A stretch of 64,000 nucleotides of DNA, taken from NCBI GenBank assembly GCA_903938485.1, contig CAJADF010000040.1, forward strand, positions 1 to 64,000. The letters are read 5' to 3'. The translations under genes were made by a program, and so were the position numbers. The stretch comes from an uncultured Methylococcaceae bacterium. Lineage in GTDB: Bacteria; Pseudomonadota; Gammaproteobacteria; Methylococcales; Methylomonadaceae. Position 1 is the stretch's first letter; every line of letters starts with the position of its first letter. The notes under the pieces were generated by a model. That model saw nothing but the letters and a program-made list of their open reading frames with translations. It made no database searches and was not told the origin of the DNA. Shown one piece after another: positions 1 to 9,027 of this stretch.

Positions 1-29
1 CGCAGGTTCGAGTCCTGCCAAGCGCGCCA
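1..29 (+). tRNA. 3' end of a tRNA (probably tRNA-Arg), cut by window edge
   Basis: The first bases form a T-arm (GCAGG, loop TTCGAGT, CCTGC), the 3' half of an acceptor stem (CAAGCGC), a G discriminator and an encoded CCA. The 5' part and the anticodon lie outside the window. The isotype is inferred only from position: in many gammaproteobacteria a tRNA-Arg gene directly precedes tRNA-His in one transcript. Confidence 0.8.
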
Positions 30-54
30 TTCAGTGAAAAAATCCAATATTATG

Positions 55-130
55 GTGAGCGTAGCTCAGTTGGTAGAGTCCCGGATTGTGATTCCGGTTG
101 TCGCGGGTTCGAGCCCCGTCGTTCACCCCA
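55..130 (+). tRNA. hisR: tRNA-His (GTG anticodon)
   Basis: A full cloverleaf is visible: acceptor GTGAGCG pairs with CGTTCAC with one G-T wobble. The D-arm contains AGCTCAGTTGGTAGAG, and the anticodon stem CCGGA/TCCGG encloses TTGTGAT with GTG at 88-90. The T-arm is CGGGTTCGAGCCCCG-like and CCA is encoded. A G sits at 54 opposite the C discriminator, matching the extra G-1 typical of tRNA-His. It lies 25 bp after the preceding tRNA, so the two are probably co-transcribed. Its 3' end is followed at once by an integrase remnant, so it was probably an attachment site. Confidence 0.95.
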
Positions 131-165
131 GTGATTTCAATTGCTTACGTCGTTTTATTATGTGG

Positions 166-790
166 TCAAAATACCCCGTGTAGTAAATTTGTCTCATAAG
201 TGTAGAAGACCAGTATATTTTTCGAGTCAGTTCGACTACCGGTATTTTTTAAACTAGCGTTCTCCGTGTATTCCTGAAGGTGATTACTGCTCAAATGAGC
301 GTACCGTAAAACCATCTTTAAATCCGCCCAACCCCCTAATTCTTTCAATACATGCAAAGGTGATCCGTTTTGTACATGCCAGTTCGCCCAAGTGTATCTT
401 AAGTCGTGCCATCTAAAATCACTTATCCCCGCTCTTAATAATGCTTTTTTGCCATGCGTCTGTATTTGCAAAATTAACAAGATAAAAGCGAGCCATGGCG
501 TTTAAGTGCTCTGGTAATTCGCTTGGCAGTCTGTCGGCTTGTTCGTGTGTTAACCAAGTCAATCGTCTGTTATTTTCAGGTAAGATTTTGATACTGGGTA
601 CTTGATATAGCCATTCCCAGCCATCTGTAGGGGATCTCAGTATTGCATGTAATAAAGCCAGCATCCAATTAACTGTTGCGTTTTTAACGCCACTGTTAAG
701 TTTAGCTAATCGAATGTCTTCGATTGTTTTCTTGCTTATTTCATTAATGTTTTTATCATTAAATTGCGTGTTAAGCCATCTAAAAATCAA
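166..790 (-). pseudogene. Broken tyrosine recombinase (integrase) next to tRNA-His
   Basis: Two overlapping minus-strand ORFs (419-790 and 166-480) are pieces of one phage/island-type tyrosine integrase. The first carries core-binding domain sequence up to LNAMARF. The second has the C-terminal catalytic motifs HDLRYTWAN and LGGW...RYAHLSS. The frames meet in a run of six T at 445-450 (AAAAAA on the coding strand): removing one base restores AWQKALLRAGISDFRWHDLR. The usual first catalytic box (an ATGLR-like stretch after MARF) and the region to the second box are absent, so there is also an internal deletion. The N-terminal arm-binding part is missing as well; the frame closes at a stop just upstream of 790. 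The enzyme cannot be functional. Confidence 0.85.
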
Positions 791-1404
791 TATTTATGCT
801 GTTGAATTGGTCCTGGTTGTCAGGGTAGTCATGGTTTTCATCATAGAAAGCTTCTAAGAGCTCATCCAGCTATTTTTGTGCTTGATAAATGTCTAGAATA
901 AAAAATAGTAATCCTGTTCAGGAAAGAAACAGATGCTGATTAACAGTTGGGGTATTTCGAATACATAACGTGATTTATTACTAACGCGGTTCATTTTTTT
1001 TAAGCTAACAGAACACTAGAAATCCATCATTCAGCAATGCGCTATTGCGATTGAACATTCCACTAAGTTGACAGACCATTTAGCAGGGTATTTAGAGTGC
1101 TAAGTTACTCTTTTTAAGCGTTGCAAAATAAACATCGCTTAGTTTTAATGACGCATGAATGGTTTGTTACATTGCTAGGGCAATCTGTCGTGTTAGCGGA
1201 GCATTCAGTCGTTTTGTAGGAGCACTCTGTTAACTTAGCTGAATACGGTAAAATGCTGCTTGAACGGTTCTTTATTATTTATAAGAAGGCATTTATCTTG
1301 GTAAGATGAACCTTAATAACAACTGAATGCTAGCCCGATGTAGTTAAGTTACTTTAATGTTGATTATTTAATGCTCATTTCAGCTTGTTGGCCTGTAAAT
1401 AACG
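791..1404. other. Degenerate non-coding stretch with coding remnants
   Basis: No intact gene lies in these 600 bases. On the + strand, an ATG at 1148 opens a frame reading THEWFVTLLGQSVVLAEHSVVL. It hits TAG at 1217-1219 and then continues in frame as EHSVNLAEYGKMLLERF. A second short piece in 1035-1103 reads AIAIEHSTKLTDHLAGYLEC then stop. The shared 'EHS..L' phrasing suggests both come from one helical protein, possibly phasin-like, but this is only an impression. The stretch fits decaying cargo between an integrase remnant and the core chromosome. Confidence 0.35.
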
Positions 1405-1806
1405 TTAGTCCAACACTTGTTTTTTACCCGTAAGGGGTAAACGATAACGAGCAAAAACAGTATAAAAAAATTCCATTAAGGGTAATAGCAACGGTATCTT
1501 TTCAATAATAGGCGCTAGCCGTCTGTAATAGGGCAGTTGCTTCCAGACTTGTAAAAAGCCAACAACGCCTGATTTAATTTGTTTGTTTTCGTCTATAACA
1601 TGCATACGATCCATGGTTTGTTTATAGGTGAGCCCTGCTGAAGCTAATGCGGCTTTGTCTTGGCTAATATCAACCCACTGAATGTTGCCTGCTGTATCTA
1701 GTTTTTTCATGGCATTGATTTCAATATTGCAGATGGGACATTCACCATCGTGAAAGCAAGTTACTTTAGATGTTGTGGTCGAATAAGTTTCAGTGCTTGT
1801 TTTCAT
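1405..1806 (-). CDS. DCC-family thiol-disulfide oxidoreductase-like protein (DUF393)
   Basis: A short protein with the family hallmark near the N-terminus, FHDGECPICN, containing a CPIC thioredoxin-like dithiol. It is followed by the long helical segment ending in a hydrophobic FARYRLPLTGK-type tail seen in YuxK/DUF393 proteins. It is probably a cytoplasmic or membrane-associated thiol redox protein with unknown partners. The track ORF begins 13 codons earlier, but the ATG at 1806 has a good AAGGAT Shine-Dalgarno and gives about 133 residues, the normal family size. It is transcribed towards the integrase scar and alone. The family is well supported; no specific substrate is known. Confidence 0.8.
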   Translation of the reverse strand: MKTSTETYSTTTSKVTCFHDGECPICNIEINAMKKLDTAGNIQWVDISQDKAALASAGLTYKQTMDRMHVIDENKQIKSGVVGFLQVWKQLPYYRRLAPIIEKIPLLLPLMEFFYTVFARYRLPLTGKKQVLD

Positions 1807-2077
1807 AGAAATATCCTTTAAAAATAATAATTTTCGCTGATTCAATGATGTATTATTATTATTATTTCTTTATAATAAACAATATGTTTCGAACTAGTGC
1901 TTGTATACAAATGAAATTTTAATATCAATTAATATATTATGTGTTGTTGTGTCTAGCTGAAAAGGGTGTATTGACAATTTTCACTGTGACTTTATAACTA
2001 ATTATGGCATTTCGTCTCTTTACTTTACTAGTACGAATTTATAGTACTGTAAACCAAAGATAATCACTGAATTTAAA

Positions 2078-3481
2078 ATGAAAAAAACTCCCTTTATGAT
2101 CAATTTTCGGTATTTCTCATTGTTATTTTTAGTATTTTTTTTTCCGTCGTTAGGCTTTGCCGAAGAGGCTATTAATAAACATTTTGATTTAAAAGAGCAG
2201 TTTGTTGGTTATCTTTCCCTCGTCGTAACGCTCTTGGCGTATGTCGGGGCAATGACAGAAGATGTGCATTTAATGAAAAAGTCTAAGCCAATGATTTTAG
2301 GTTCTGTGATCACTTGGTTTGCCATCTGTATTTATTATGGCTTACAGGGCCATGCTAAGGTAGCGTCTTTGGCTTTTGAGAGTAATTTACTCGCCTATAT
2401 AGAGCTTTTACTATTTATTTTAGTGTCTATGACTTATTTAAACACTTTAAACGAAAGAGGAGTCTTTGATGGGCTGAGAATTTATTTGTTAAATAAACAG
2501 TTCAGTTATCGGCAGTTATTTTGGATTACAGGTGGCTTAGCTTTTATACTGTCCACCATTGTTAATGGCTTAACAGTGGGGTTGTTGATGGGCTCTATCG
2601 CCGTTGCAGTAGGTAAGCGGCAGCCTAAGTTTGTTGCATTAGCCTGTATCAATATTATTGTGGCAGCTAATGCGGGTGGTACGATGAGTCCATTAGGGGG
2701 TATTTCAACCTTGTTTGTTTGGCAAAAGAATATTTTGCACTTTACCGAGTTTTTCTCCTTAACTATTCCGTGTTTAATTAACTTTATAGTGCCTGCGTGC
2801 ATTATGCATTTTTCTGTGCCTAAAGAAACACCCGCAGTTTCTCAGAGTAGCATTGCCTTAAAACGCGGCAGTAAGCGTATTGTAGGACTATTTATTTTAA
2901 CCTTGATTATTACGGTGTCTTCTAATGTTTTATTAGAGTTACCACCTGCCGCTGGTATGATGGCAGGATTGGCATTATTGCAGATGTTTAACTTTTATTT
3001 GACCAATACCGAAAAAGTCGGTTGCTTAGAGACTGAAAAAAGTTTCGATATTTTTAAAAGTATTGCCGATGTGGAATGGGACACCTTATTGTTTTTTTAT
3101 GGCGCAATGATGATTATTGGCGCAATCGGTTTTATAGGTTATTTGGATGCCTTGGCTTATTATTTATTTGGTGAAACCAATGTGACTATAGCTAATATTA
3201 TGATAGGTTTATCATCGGCTTTTGTTGATAATGGTACGTTGATGTTTGCTGTTTTAAGTATGCATCCTGATATTCCTAAAGTGCAGTGGTTGTTGTTAAC
3301 ATTAACCTTGGGTGTAGGTGGAAGTTTACTAGCGATTGGTTCTGCTCCGGGTGTTGGTTTGTTAGGCTTGGTAAAAGGAAAATATAGTTTTGGTGCGCAT
3401 TTAAGGTATATGCCCGCCATACTACTAGGTTTCTTTTTAAGCATTGGAGCTTTAGTTTTACTAAACCCAGGTAGTTTTTAA
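2078..3481 (+). CDS. nhaD: NhaD-type Na+/H+ antiporter paralogue with altered ion-site residues
   Basis: An integral membrane protein of the NhaD (ion transporter superfamily) type, with a cleavable-looking signal (FFPSLGFAEE) and many hydrophobic helices. Shared landmarks with the next gene are VSMTYLN, FSYRQLFWITG, ANAGG, FVWQKN, EWDTLLFFYG and SAFVDNGT. In canonical NhaD the segments DNLTT and FGDITT contribute essential polar residues. Here they read VNGLTVG (about 162-168) and LGGIST (206-211), so two conserved aspartates and one asparagine are lost. WDT and VDN are kept. It may therefore have changed ion selectivity, be a regulatory partner of the second copy, or be degenerating in function despite an intact frame. 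It sits 87 bp upstream of the second copy in the same direction, so a tandem duplication is likely. Confidence 0.85.
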   Translation: MKKTPFMINFRYFSLLFLVFFFPSLGFAEEAINKHFDLKEQFVGYLSLVVTLLAYVGAMTEDVHLMKKSKPMILGSVITWFAICIYYGLQGHAKVASLAFESNLLAYIELLLFILVSMTYLNTLNERGVFDGLRIYLLNKQFSYRQLFWITGGLAFILSTIVNGLTVGLLMGSIAVAVGKRQPKFVALACINIIVAANAGGTMSPLGGISTLFVWQKNILHFTEFFSLTIPCLINFIVPACIMHFSVPKETPAVSQSSIALKRGSKRIVGLFILTLIITVSSNVLLELPPAAGMMAGLALLQMFNFYLTNTEKVGCLETEKSFDIFKSIADVEWDTLLFFYGAMMIIGAIGFIGYLDALAYYLFGETNVTIANIMIGLSSAFVDNGTLMFAVLSMHPDIPKVQWLLLTLTLGVGGSLLAIGSAPGVGLLGLVKGKYSFGAHLRYMPAILLGFFLSIGALVLLNPGSF

Positions 3482-3568
3482 AAAACATTAACGCTAAGTC
3501 AGTTTAATAAACTTGTCATTAGCAGTGAGTTGGCAATTTTTTATAGATCTTTAAATTAATCTGAGTGG

Positions 3569-5056
3569 ATGATGCAAATAGTATTGATGTTAATAAGTGT
3601 TTTTTTTATACCTTCTTTGGCGTTAGCCTCGGAACAAATAAATAGTGTTGATCAAGCTCAGCCCCTAGATTTAACGAATCACTGGGCGGGTTACACAGCG
3701 TTGATAGTATTTGCTTTAGCGTATATCTTAGCCATGACCGAAGAGGTCACCGAGTTAAAAAAATCAAAGCCTATGGTATTTGCGGCTAGTTTAATTTGGA
3801 TATTAATTGCAATTGTCTATGTCAATGGGGGGATGCCGGAACAAGCGGGTTTAGCCTTTAGAAGTTCTTTAGAAGGTTACGCCGAATTATTCTTGTTTAT
3901 CATGGTGTCCATGACCTATTTAAATGCTATGGAAGATCGTGGGGTTTTTAATAGTTTACGGATTTGGTTGTTAAGTAAAAACTTTAGCTATAGACAGTTA
4001 TTCTGGATTACTGGCTTTCAATCTTTCTTTATTTCATCAGGCTGTAATAATCTTACAACAGCATTATTAATGGGTTCGGTTATCTTAGCCATGGGTAAAG
4101 ATAGTCCGCGCTTTGTTACACTTTCATGCATCAATGTGGTGGTTGCCTCGAATGCTGGTGGATCCTTTAGTCCTTTTGGAGATATCACGACTTTATTGGT
4201 TTGGCAAAAAGGCGTTGTGCCGTTTACAGATTTCTTTGCCTTATTGTTGCCCGCGATTGTAAATTTTGTGATCCCTGCGGCTATTATGAATTTCTTTATT
4301 CCTAAAGAACGCCCCGCCGCAGTGTTAGAGGCACAAGCGATGCAACGAGGTGGCTTGACCATTATCTTTTTATTCATCTTAACTATTATTACTTCGGCTT
4401 GTTTTGAGAACTATTTAAAACTACCTCCCGCGGCCGGCATGATGTTGGGTTTAACTTATCTTAAGTTTTTTAGTTTTTATTTACAAAAAACCCATGCGGC
4501 TAGTTCGAATGCGGCATCAACAGATTTAACTGATATTGATGCTAATTATTCCTATTCAGAAAAGTTAGCTTTTGAGTCTGATTTAGTATCAGATAAAAAA
4601 TCGGCTAATGATCAACCGTTCGATATCTTCCAAAAAGTTGCGAATTTAGAATGGGATACCTTGTTATTCTTTTATGGCGTCATGGTTGCGGTAGGAGGCT
4701 TAAATTTTATTGGTTATCTTGTTGTTGCTTCACATCATTTATACGGCAGTATAGATCCAACTTTGGCTAATATATTAGTAGGCGTCGCCTCTGCCTTTGT
4801 TGATAACGGAACAATCATGTTATCTGTATTGACTATGGCGCCGGAAATTTCTCAAGGTCAATGGTTATTAGTCACATTAACTGCGGGTGTTGGCGGTAGT
4901 TTATTGGCAGTTGGCTCCGCGGCTGGTGTGGGTTTAATGGGACAAGCTAAGGGCTTGTATACGTTTACTAGTCATTTAAAATGGACGCCAGTGATTGCTT
5001 TAGGTTATGCCGGAAGCATTTTGGTGCATTTCCTCATAAATGCTAGGTACTTCTAG
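3569..5056 (+). CDS. nhaD: NhaD-type Na+/H+ antiporter
   Basis: The second NhaD-family antiporter, expected to exchange Na+ or Li+ for protons across the inner membrane. It has an N-terminal signal-like helix (FFIPSLALA) and many membrane segments. The core motifs are SSGCNNLTTALLMGS (about 156-170), SNAGGSFSPFGDITT (194-208), EWDTLLFFYG and SAFVDNGT. It keeps the FGDITT aspartate (D205) lost in the upstream copy, but has NN where DN is usual. A hydrophilic loop of about 50 residues rich in Ser, Asp and Lys (about 312-360) is absent from the first copy. The ATG-ATG start has only a weak ribosome site. This is the copy more likely to be an active antiporter. Confidence 0.88.
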   Translation: MMQIVLMLISVFFIPSLALASEQINSVDQAQPLDLTNHWAGYTALIVFALAYILAMTEEVTELKKSKPMVFAASLIWILIAIVYVNGGMPEQAGLAFRSSLEGYAELFLFIMVSMTYLNAMEDRGVFNSLRIWLLSKNFSYRQLFWITGFQSFFISSGCNNLTTALLMGSVILAMGKDSPRFVTLSCINVVVASNAGGSFSPFGDITTLLVWQKGVVPFTDFFALLLPAIVNFVIPAAIMNFFIPKERPAAVLEAQAMQRGGLTIIFLFILTIITSACFENYLKLPPAAGMMLGLTYLKFFSFYLQKTHAASSNAASTDLTDIDANYSYSEKLAFESDLVSDKKSANDQPFDIFQKVANLEWDTLLFFYGVMVAVGGLNFIGYLVVASHHLYGSIDPTLANILVGVASAFVDNGTIMLSVLTMAPEISQGQWLLVTLTAGVGGSLLAVGSAAGVGLMGQAKGLYTFTSHLKWTPVIALGYAGSILVHFLINARYF

Positions 5057-5179
5057 CACGATTTAGATTATTATTAGGTCGGTTGAACGGTTTTTACAAA
5101 GTTGTGTGCTTGTGTAAAAATAAATTTCGATTAGATAGTAATAATATATAAAAATAATTATAAATACGAGGAGTTAGGT

Positions 5180-6025
5180 ATGTCAGACAATAAATTAACG
5201 CTCGCTGCTGTGTGGCGTTATCCTGTTAAATCAATGATGGGTGAAGAATTAAATGCCGCAGAAGTTTCTGAAAAAGGCATTGTTGGCGATAGAGCGTATG
5301 CAGTTGTAGACATTGAAAGCCATAAAGTCGTTAGCGCTAAAAATCCTAAAAAATGGCCAGAGATGTTTTATTTCTATGCAAGATATAATCAAACCCCAGT
5401 TAGTCAACAAGCTTTACCCAGTGTAGCGATTACTTTACCAAATGGTGATACCTTAAACAGTGACCAAGCGGATACCGACCAAGTCTTATCTGCGGCTTTT
5501 TCAAGACCCGTTAAATTAACTACACAAGCGCCTGCAAAAGCTACTTTAGAACAATACTGGCCAGAGTACGAAGGTGAAAATACTGAAATTAGTGAAGAAG
5601 CTATTTCTGGTGATGCGCATGAAGGTAGCTTTTTTGATTATGCCACTTTACATATCTTAACCACGGCCACAGTTTTAGAATTACAAAAATTGTATCCAGA
5701 GGGTAGAATTGAGCCGCGCCGGTTCCGTCCTAATTTAATTATTGCCACTAGCCCAGAGCAAACAGGTTTTGTAGAAAATGCTTGGGTGGGTAAAACCATA
5801 ACGATTGGTACGGTTAAATTATTAGTCACAGACCCTTGTCCACGCTGTGTGATGCCTTCTTTGGCGCAAGGGGATTTAGCAAAAGATGCTAAAATCTTAA
5901 AAACTATAGCGCAAAATATCGTGCATGTGCCGTTTGCTGATAAAGCCTTACCATCAGCAGGTATTTACGCTAAGGTGATTCAACCCGGTATTATTAAGCG
6001 AAATGATGAAGTGATCGTTGAATAA
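5180..6025 (+). CDS. MOSC domain-containing protein (YcbX-like)
   Basis: The N-terminal MOSC beta-barrel motif reads LAAVWRYPVKSMMGEELNAAEV, followed by GIVGDRAYAVVD. The C-terminal MOSC domain has RRFRPNLII and TDPCPRCVMP, where the cysteine is the presumed molybdenum-cofactor or sulfur-carrying residue. Such proteins bind or sulfurate the molybdenum cofactor, or act as N-hydroxylated-base reductases with electron partners. No ferredoxin domain is fused here (281 residues, against about 370 in E. coli YcbX), so an external reductase would be needed. The start has an excellent GAGGAG site. The gene is monocistronic and ends before a hairpin. Confidence 0.85.
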   Translation: MSDNKLTLAAVWRYPVKSMMGEELNAAEVSEKGIVGDRAYAVVDIESHKVVSAKNPKKWPEMFYFYARYNQTPVSQQALPSVAITLPNGDTLNSDQADTDQVLSAAFSRPVKLTTQAPAKATLEQYWPEYEGENTEISEEAISGDAHEGSFFDYATLHILTTATVLELQKLYPEGRIEPRRFRPNLIIATSPEQTGFVENAWVGKTITIGTVKLLVTDPCPRCVMPSLAQGDLAKDAKILKTIAQNIVHVPFADKALPSAGIYAKVIQPGIIKRNDEVIVE

Positions 6026-6074
6026 GATTATTATTCGCAGATTTTATAAATTTTAGTTCCTTCTTTACAAATAT

Positions 6075-6102
6075 CCAAGTCCTTAAGTAGTTTAGGGCTT
6101 GG
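6075..6102 (+). terminator. Hairpin after the MOSC gene
   Basis: CCAAGTCCTTAA pairs with TTTAGGGCTTGG around a GTAG loop (12 positions, one mismatch, one G-T). It is followed by a moderately T-rich TGTTATTGTCTT. A terminator is plausible but not strong. Confidence 0.5.
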
Positions 6103-6232
6103 TGTTATTGTCTTAAAATTTCAGCATTGCTGAAAAATCTTTGTTTGTGGGCTCTGCCTTTTTTCAAAATAATATGTTGCTTTAAGATGTCATGTTTGAC
6201 CACTAATTAAAACTAACCTTGAAGGTGTAACC

Positions 6233-8917
6233 ATGAGTGATGAACACCGAATTTCATTAGCAGAATTGGAACAGCGTTTAAACTGTTCTAGCTTAGGATT
6301 AACAAAGACTGATGCTATAACACGACAAAATCAATACGGTCTTAATAGTTTGCAAGTACGTAAAGATACCCCTGAAATCGTCAAATTCCTGCGTCAATTT
6401 ACTAATTTATTCGCTGTGTTATTAATGGCGGGTTCTGGTTTGGCTTTTATAGCTGAACACTTACAGCCAGAACAAGGCAATTTATACATTGCTATCGCTT
6501 TAATAGGGGTAGTGTTTTTAAATGCCTTGTTTACGTATACACAAGAATACGAAAGTGAACGCATTATGGAAAGCTTTCGGAACATGTTACCCACAAAAAT
6601 TAGCGTATTAAGATCAGAAGTTGTTAGCCAGATTGAAGCAAAATTTTTAGTCCCTGGAGATGTTATTTTGCTACAAGAGGGTGATAGGATCCCCGCTGAT
6701 GGCCGCTTAATAGAAGTTAATCAGTTAAAAGTCGATCATTCACCATTAACAGGAGAGAGTGAGCCTCAGTTACGCCTATTGGATTGCACACATAGTGCCT
6801 TGCTTGAGAGTCGTAATATGGTGTTTTCTGGTACTTTAGTTCAGAGTGGTAATGGCAAAGCCTTGGTTTATGCGACAGGTATGCACACTCAAATTGGTCG
6901 TATTGTGCAATTGACTAAAGAAATTGATCATACTGAAACGGCTATTCGGAAAGAGTTAAAGCATTTCTCTCAAATCATTTCCATTATTGGGATTTGTTTA
7001 GGGGTCTTGTTTTTTGCAATTAGTATCATGTTGGGAAAGCCATTAATATCGAGTTTGATATTTGCGATCGGTGTTATTGTCGCTAATGTCCCAGAAGGTT
7101 TATTGCCGACAGTGACTTTGGCATTATCCATGGCGTCTAAGCGTATGGCAAAAAATAAAGCGCTGATTCGTAATTTAGAAGCAGTAGAAACGTTAGGGTC
7201 AACTACGGTGATATGTACGGATAAAACAGGTACTATCACGCAAAATAGTATGAAGGTCAGTAGTATTGTGTTGGCTTACAAGGAGTGGTCTGCTTATCAA
7301 AATGGTCTGAGTGAAGCATCGGGTATACAAAAGGCCTTAGCTTGTATGGTGCTTTGTAATAATGCGCGCTTAACGGATAAGCATTATTTGGGAGATCCTA
7401 CCGAAGGGGCTTTATTATTATTTGCAAAACAACATCAATCAGTCACCGAACTGTTAACACAATGGCCACGACAGCACGAGAGTCCTTTTGATTCCATCAA
7501 TAAACGCATGATTACCAGTCACACTGATCAATCCGGTGCCGCTCTAAATTATATGAAAGGTGCGCCTGAGGTCGTGTTTAATAAGTGCAGTTATTATTTC
7601 CAGCAAGGACAATATGTCCCGGTTGATGAGGTTTTTAAAGCGCATATCACTGAGATTTATGAGCGCTTAGCCGCCAGGGGTGAGCGCGTCTTAGCCTTGG
7701 CTTATAAAACTGAAAGTTGTAATTCTTTGATTGAAGAAGATTTTGTTTATATCGGCTTAGTAGGGATGCTGGATCCACCCCGTCCTGAGATAGCTGCAGC
7801 GATTGATAAATGTCGTTCTGCAGGAATTCGAATATTTATGATTACGGGTGATTATCATGTCACGGCAGAGTCTATTGCTCGACAAGTAGGATTGTATACT
7901 GGTAAAGGTCAAGTCATATTAGGTTCTGAGTTAGCGCAAATGACTGAGGCGGAGTTTTCGATAGTATTAGATCAACAGGAGTTGGTGTTTGCCAGAACCT
8001 CTGCCTTACAAAAGCTTCAAATTGTTAAGGCCCTGCAAAAGAAAGGTGAGGTGGTGACGGTCACGGGTGACGGGGTTAACGATGCTCCCGCCTTAAAAAA
8101 TGCCGATATGGGGGTGGCAATGGGTTTATCTGGCACCGAAGTTGCAAAAGAGGCGGCTAATATTGTGTTAATGGATGATAACTTTGCCACCATTGTTAAA
8201 GCTATTGAAGAGGGCCGGACTATATACGCCAATATTAAAAAATTTATCGCCTATATTTTGAGCCATACCGTACCTGAAATGTTACCTTTCATCACATTTA
8301 TTGCTTTAGGGACACCGTTAGCTTTAACTGTTTTATTGATCTTAGTGATTGATTTGGGTACGGATATGTTGCCTGCTTTAGGGTTGGGTAAAGAACCTCC
8401 AGATAATGACGTAATGAGTTTGCCACCGCGTAAGCGTTCGGAAAGATTACTCACTAAACATATTTTAATTAGAAGTTATGGCGTGGTTGGTCTATTAGAA
8501 GCAGCGGCCGGTTTTTTTGCTTTTTTTGTGATTTTGCATCAAGGCGGTTGGACGTGGGGAACTGCGGTAGCCGAATCAACCGTGTTGTATAAAACAGCGG
8601 TCACTGGTTTTTTTGCCGCCGTAATACTTTGTCAGGTTGTTAATGTTTTAATTTGCAGTGTGCATACGCGAAGTATCTTTACTAAAAGGTTGTTTTATAA
8701 CCACTTGATGTGGATAGGGATTTTTTTTGAATTAAGTCTGCTGGCTGCTCTTGCATATGTGCCTAGTTTACAAGTTTTTTTTGGAACGGCTCCTTTAACT
8801 TGGTCACAGAGTTTATTGGGCTTGCCTTTCGCACTCTGCCTTTTAGGTGCAGATGAAATAAGAAGGGGATTATTACGCCATAAAACGCCATGGGCTTTGA
8901 GGTTCTTAAATAATTGA
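6233..8917 (+). CDS. P-type cation ATPase, Na,K-ATPase alpha-like (P2 type)
   Basis: An 894-residue inner-membrane ion pump. Visible in order are an N-terminal cation-ATPase domain, actuator motif LTGES (172-176), M4 motif ANVPEGLLPTVTLALS (about 284-299), phosphorylation loop CTDKTGT with D330, a hinge TGDGVNDAPALKNADMG, and a C-terminal membrane block. The M5-M6 region (SHTVPEMLPFITF and IDLGTDMLPALGL) and the RNLEAVETLGST stretch closely follow animal Na,K/H,K-ATPase alpha subunits rather than Ca2+ pumps. I therefore read it as a bacterial IIC-like pump exporting Na+ or exchanging Na+ and K+. No beta-subunit gene is nearby, as expected for bacterial members. Its position after two NhaD genes supports a sodium-homeostasis role. 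The exact ion is inferred. Confidence 0.88.
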   Translation: MSDEHRISLAELEQRLNCSSLGLTKTDAITRQNQYGLNSLQVRKDTPEIVKFLRQFTNLFAVLLMAGSGLAFIAEHLQPEQGNLYIAIALIGVVFLNALFTYTQEYESERIMESFRNMLPTKISVLRSEVVSQIEAKFLVPGDVILLQEGDRIPADGRLIEVNQLKVDHSPLTGESEPQLRLLDCTHSALLESRNMVFSGTLVQSGNGKALVYATGMHTQIGRIVQLTKEIDHTETAIRKELKHFSQIISIIGICLGVLFFAISIMLGKPLISSLIFAIGVIVANVPEGLLPTVTLALSMASKRMAKNKALIRNLEAVETLGSTTVICTDKTGTITQNSMKVSSIVLAYKEWSAYQNGLSEASGIQKALACMVLCNNARLTDKHYLGDPTEGALLLFAKQHQSVTELLTQWPRQHESPFDSINKRMITSHTDQSGAALNYMKGAPEVVFNKCSYYFQQGQYVPVDEVFKAHITEIYERLAARGERVLALAYKTESCNSLIEEDFVYIGLVGMLDPPRPEIAAAIDKCRSAGIRIFMITGDYHVTAESIARQVGLYTGKGQVILGSELAQMTEAEFSIVLDQQELVFARTSALQKLQIVKALQKKGEVVTVTGDGVNDAPALKNADMGVAMGLSGTEVAKEAANIVLMDDNFATIVKAIEEGRTIYANIKKFIAYILSHTVPEMLPFITFIALGTPLALTVLLILVIDLGTDMLPALGLGKEPPDNDVMSLPPRKRSERLLTKHILIRSYGVVGLLEAAAGFFAFFVILHQGGWTWGTAVAESTVLYKTAVTGFFAAVILCQVVNVLICSVHTRSIFTKRLFYNHLMWIGIFFELSLLAALAYVPSLQVFFGTAPLTWSQSLLGLPFALCLLGADEIRRGLLRHKTPWALRFLNN

Positions 8918-9027
8918 ACAATTTCTTCTTGCAATGTAAGGCATTTAATTAAATAGTCATACTCGTGATGTATCTTTTACCATTATAATTGTAATGAATT
9001 GTTCAATCATTAACTCCTCTTTTTAAC

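Noticed and set aside
8695-8934. Minus-strand ORFs opposite the pump, NhaD genes, sdhA, mucD, aroC, hom, radA and SNF2 genes (many in the track).
   Set aside because: They are shadows of long, clearly conserved genes on the other strand, with no recognisable motifs or ribosome sites.
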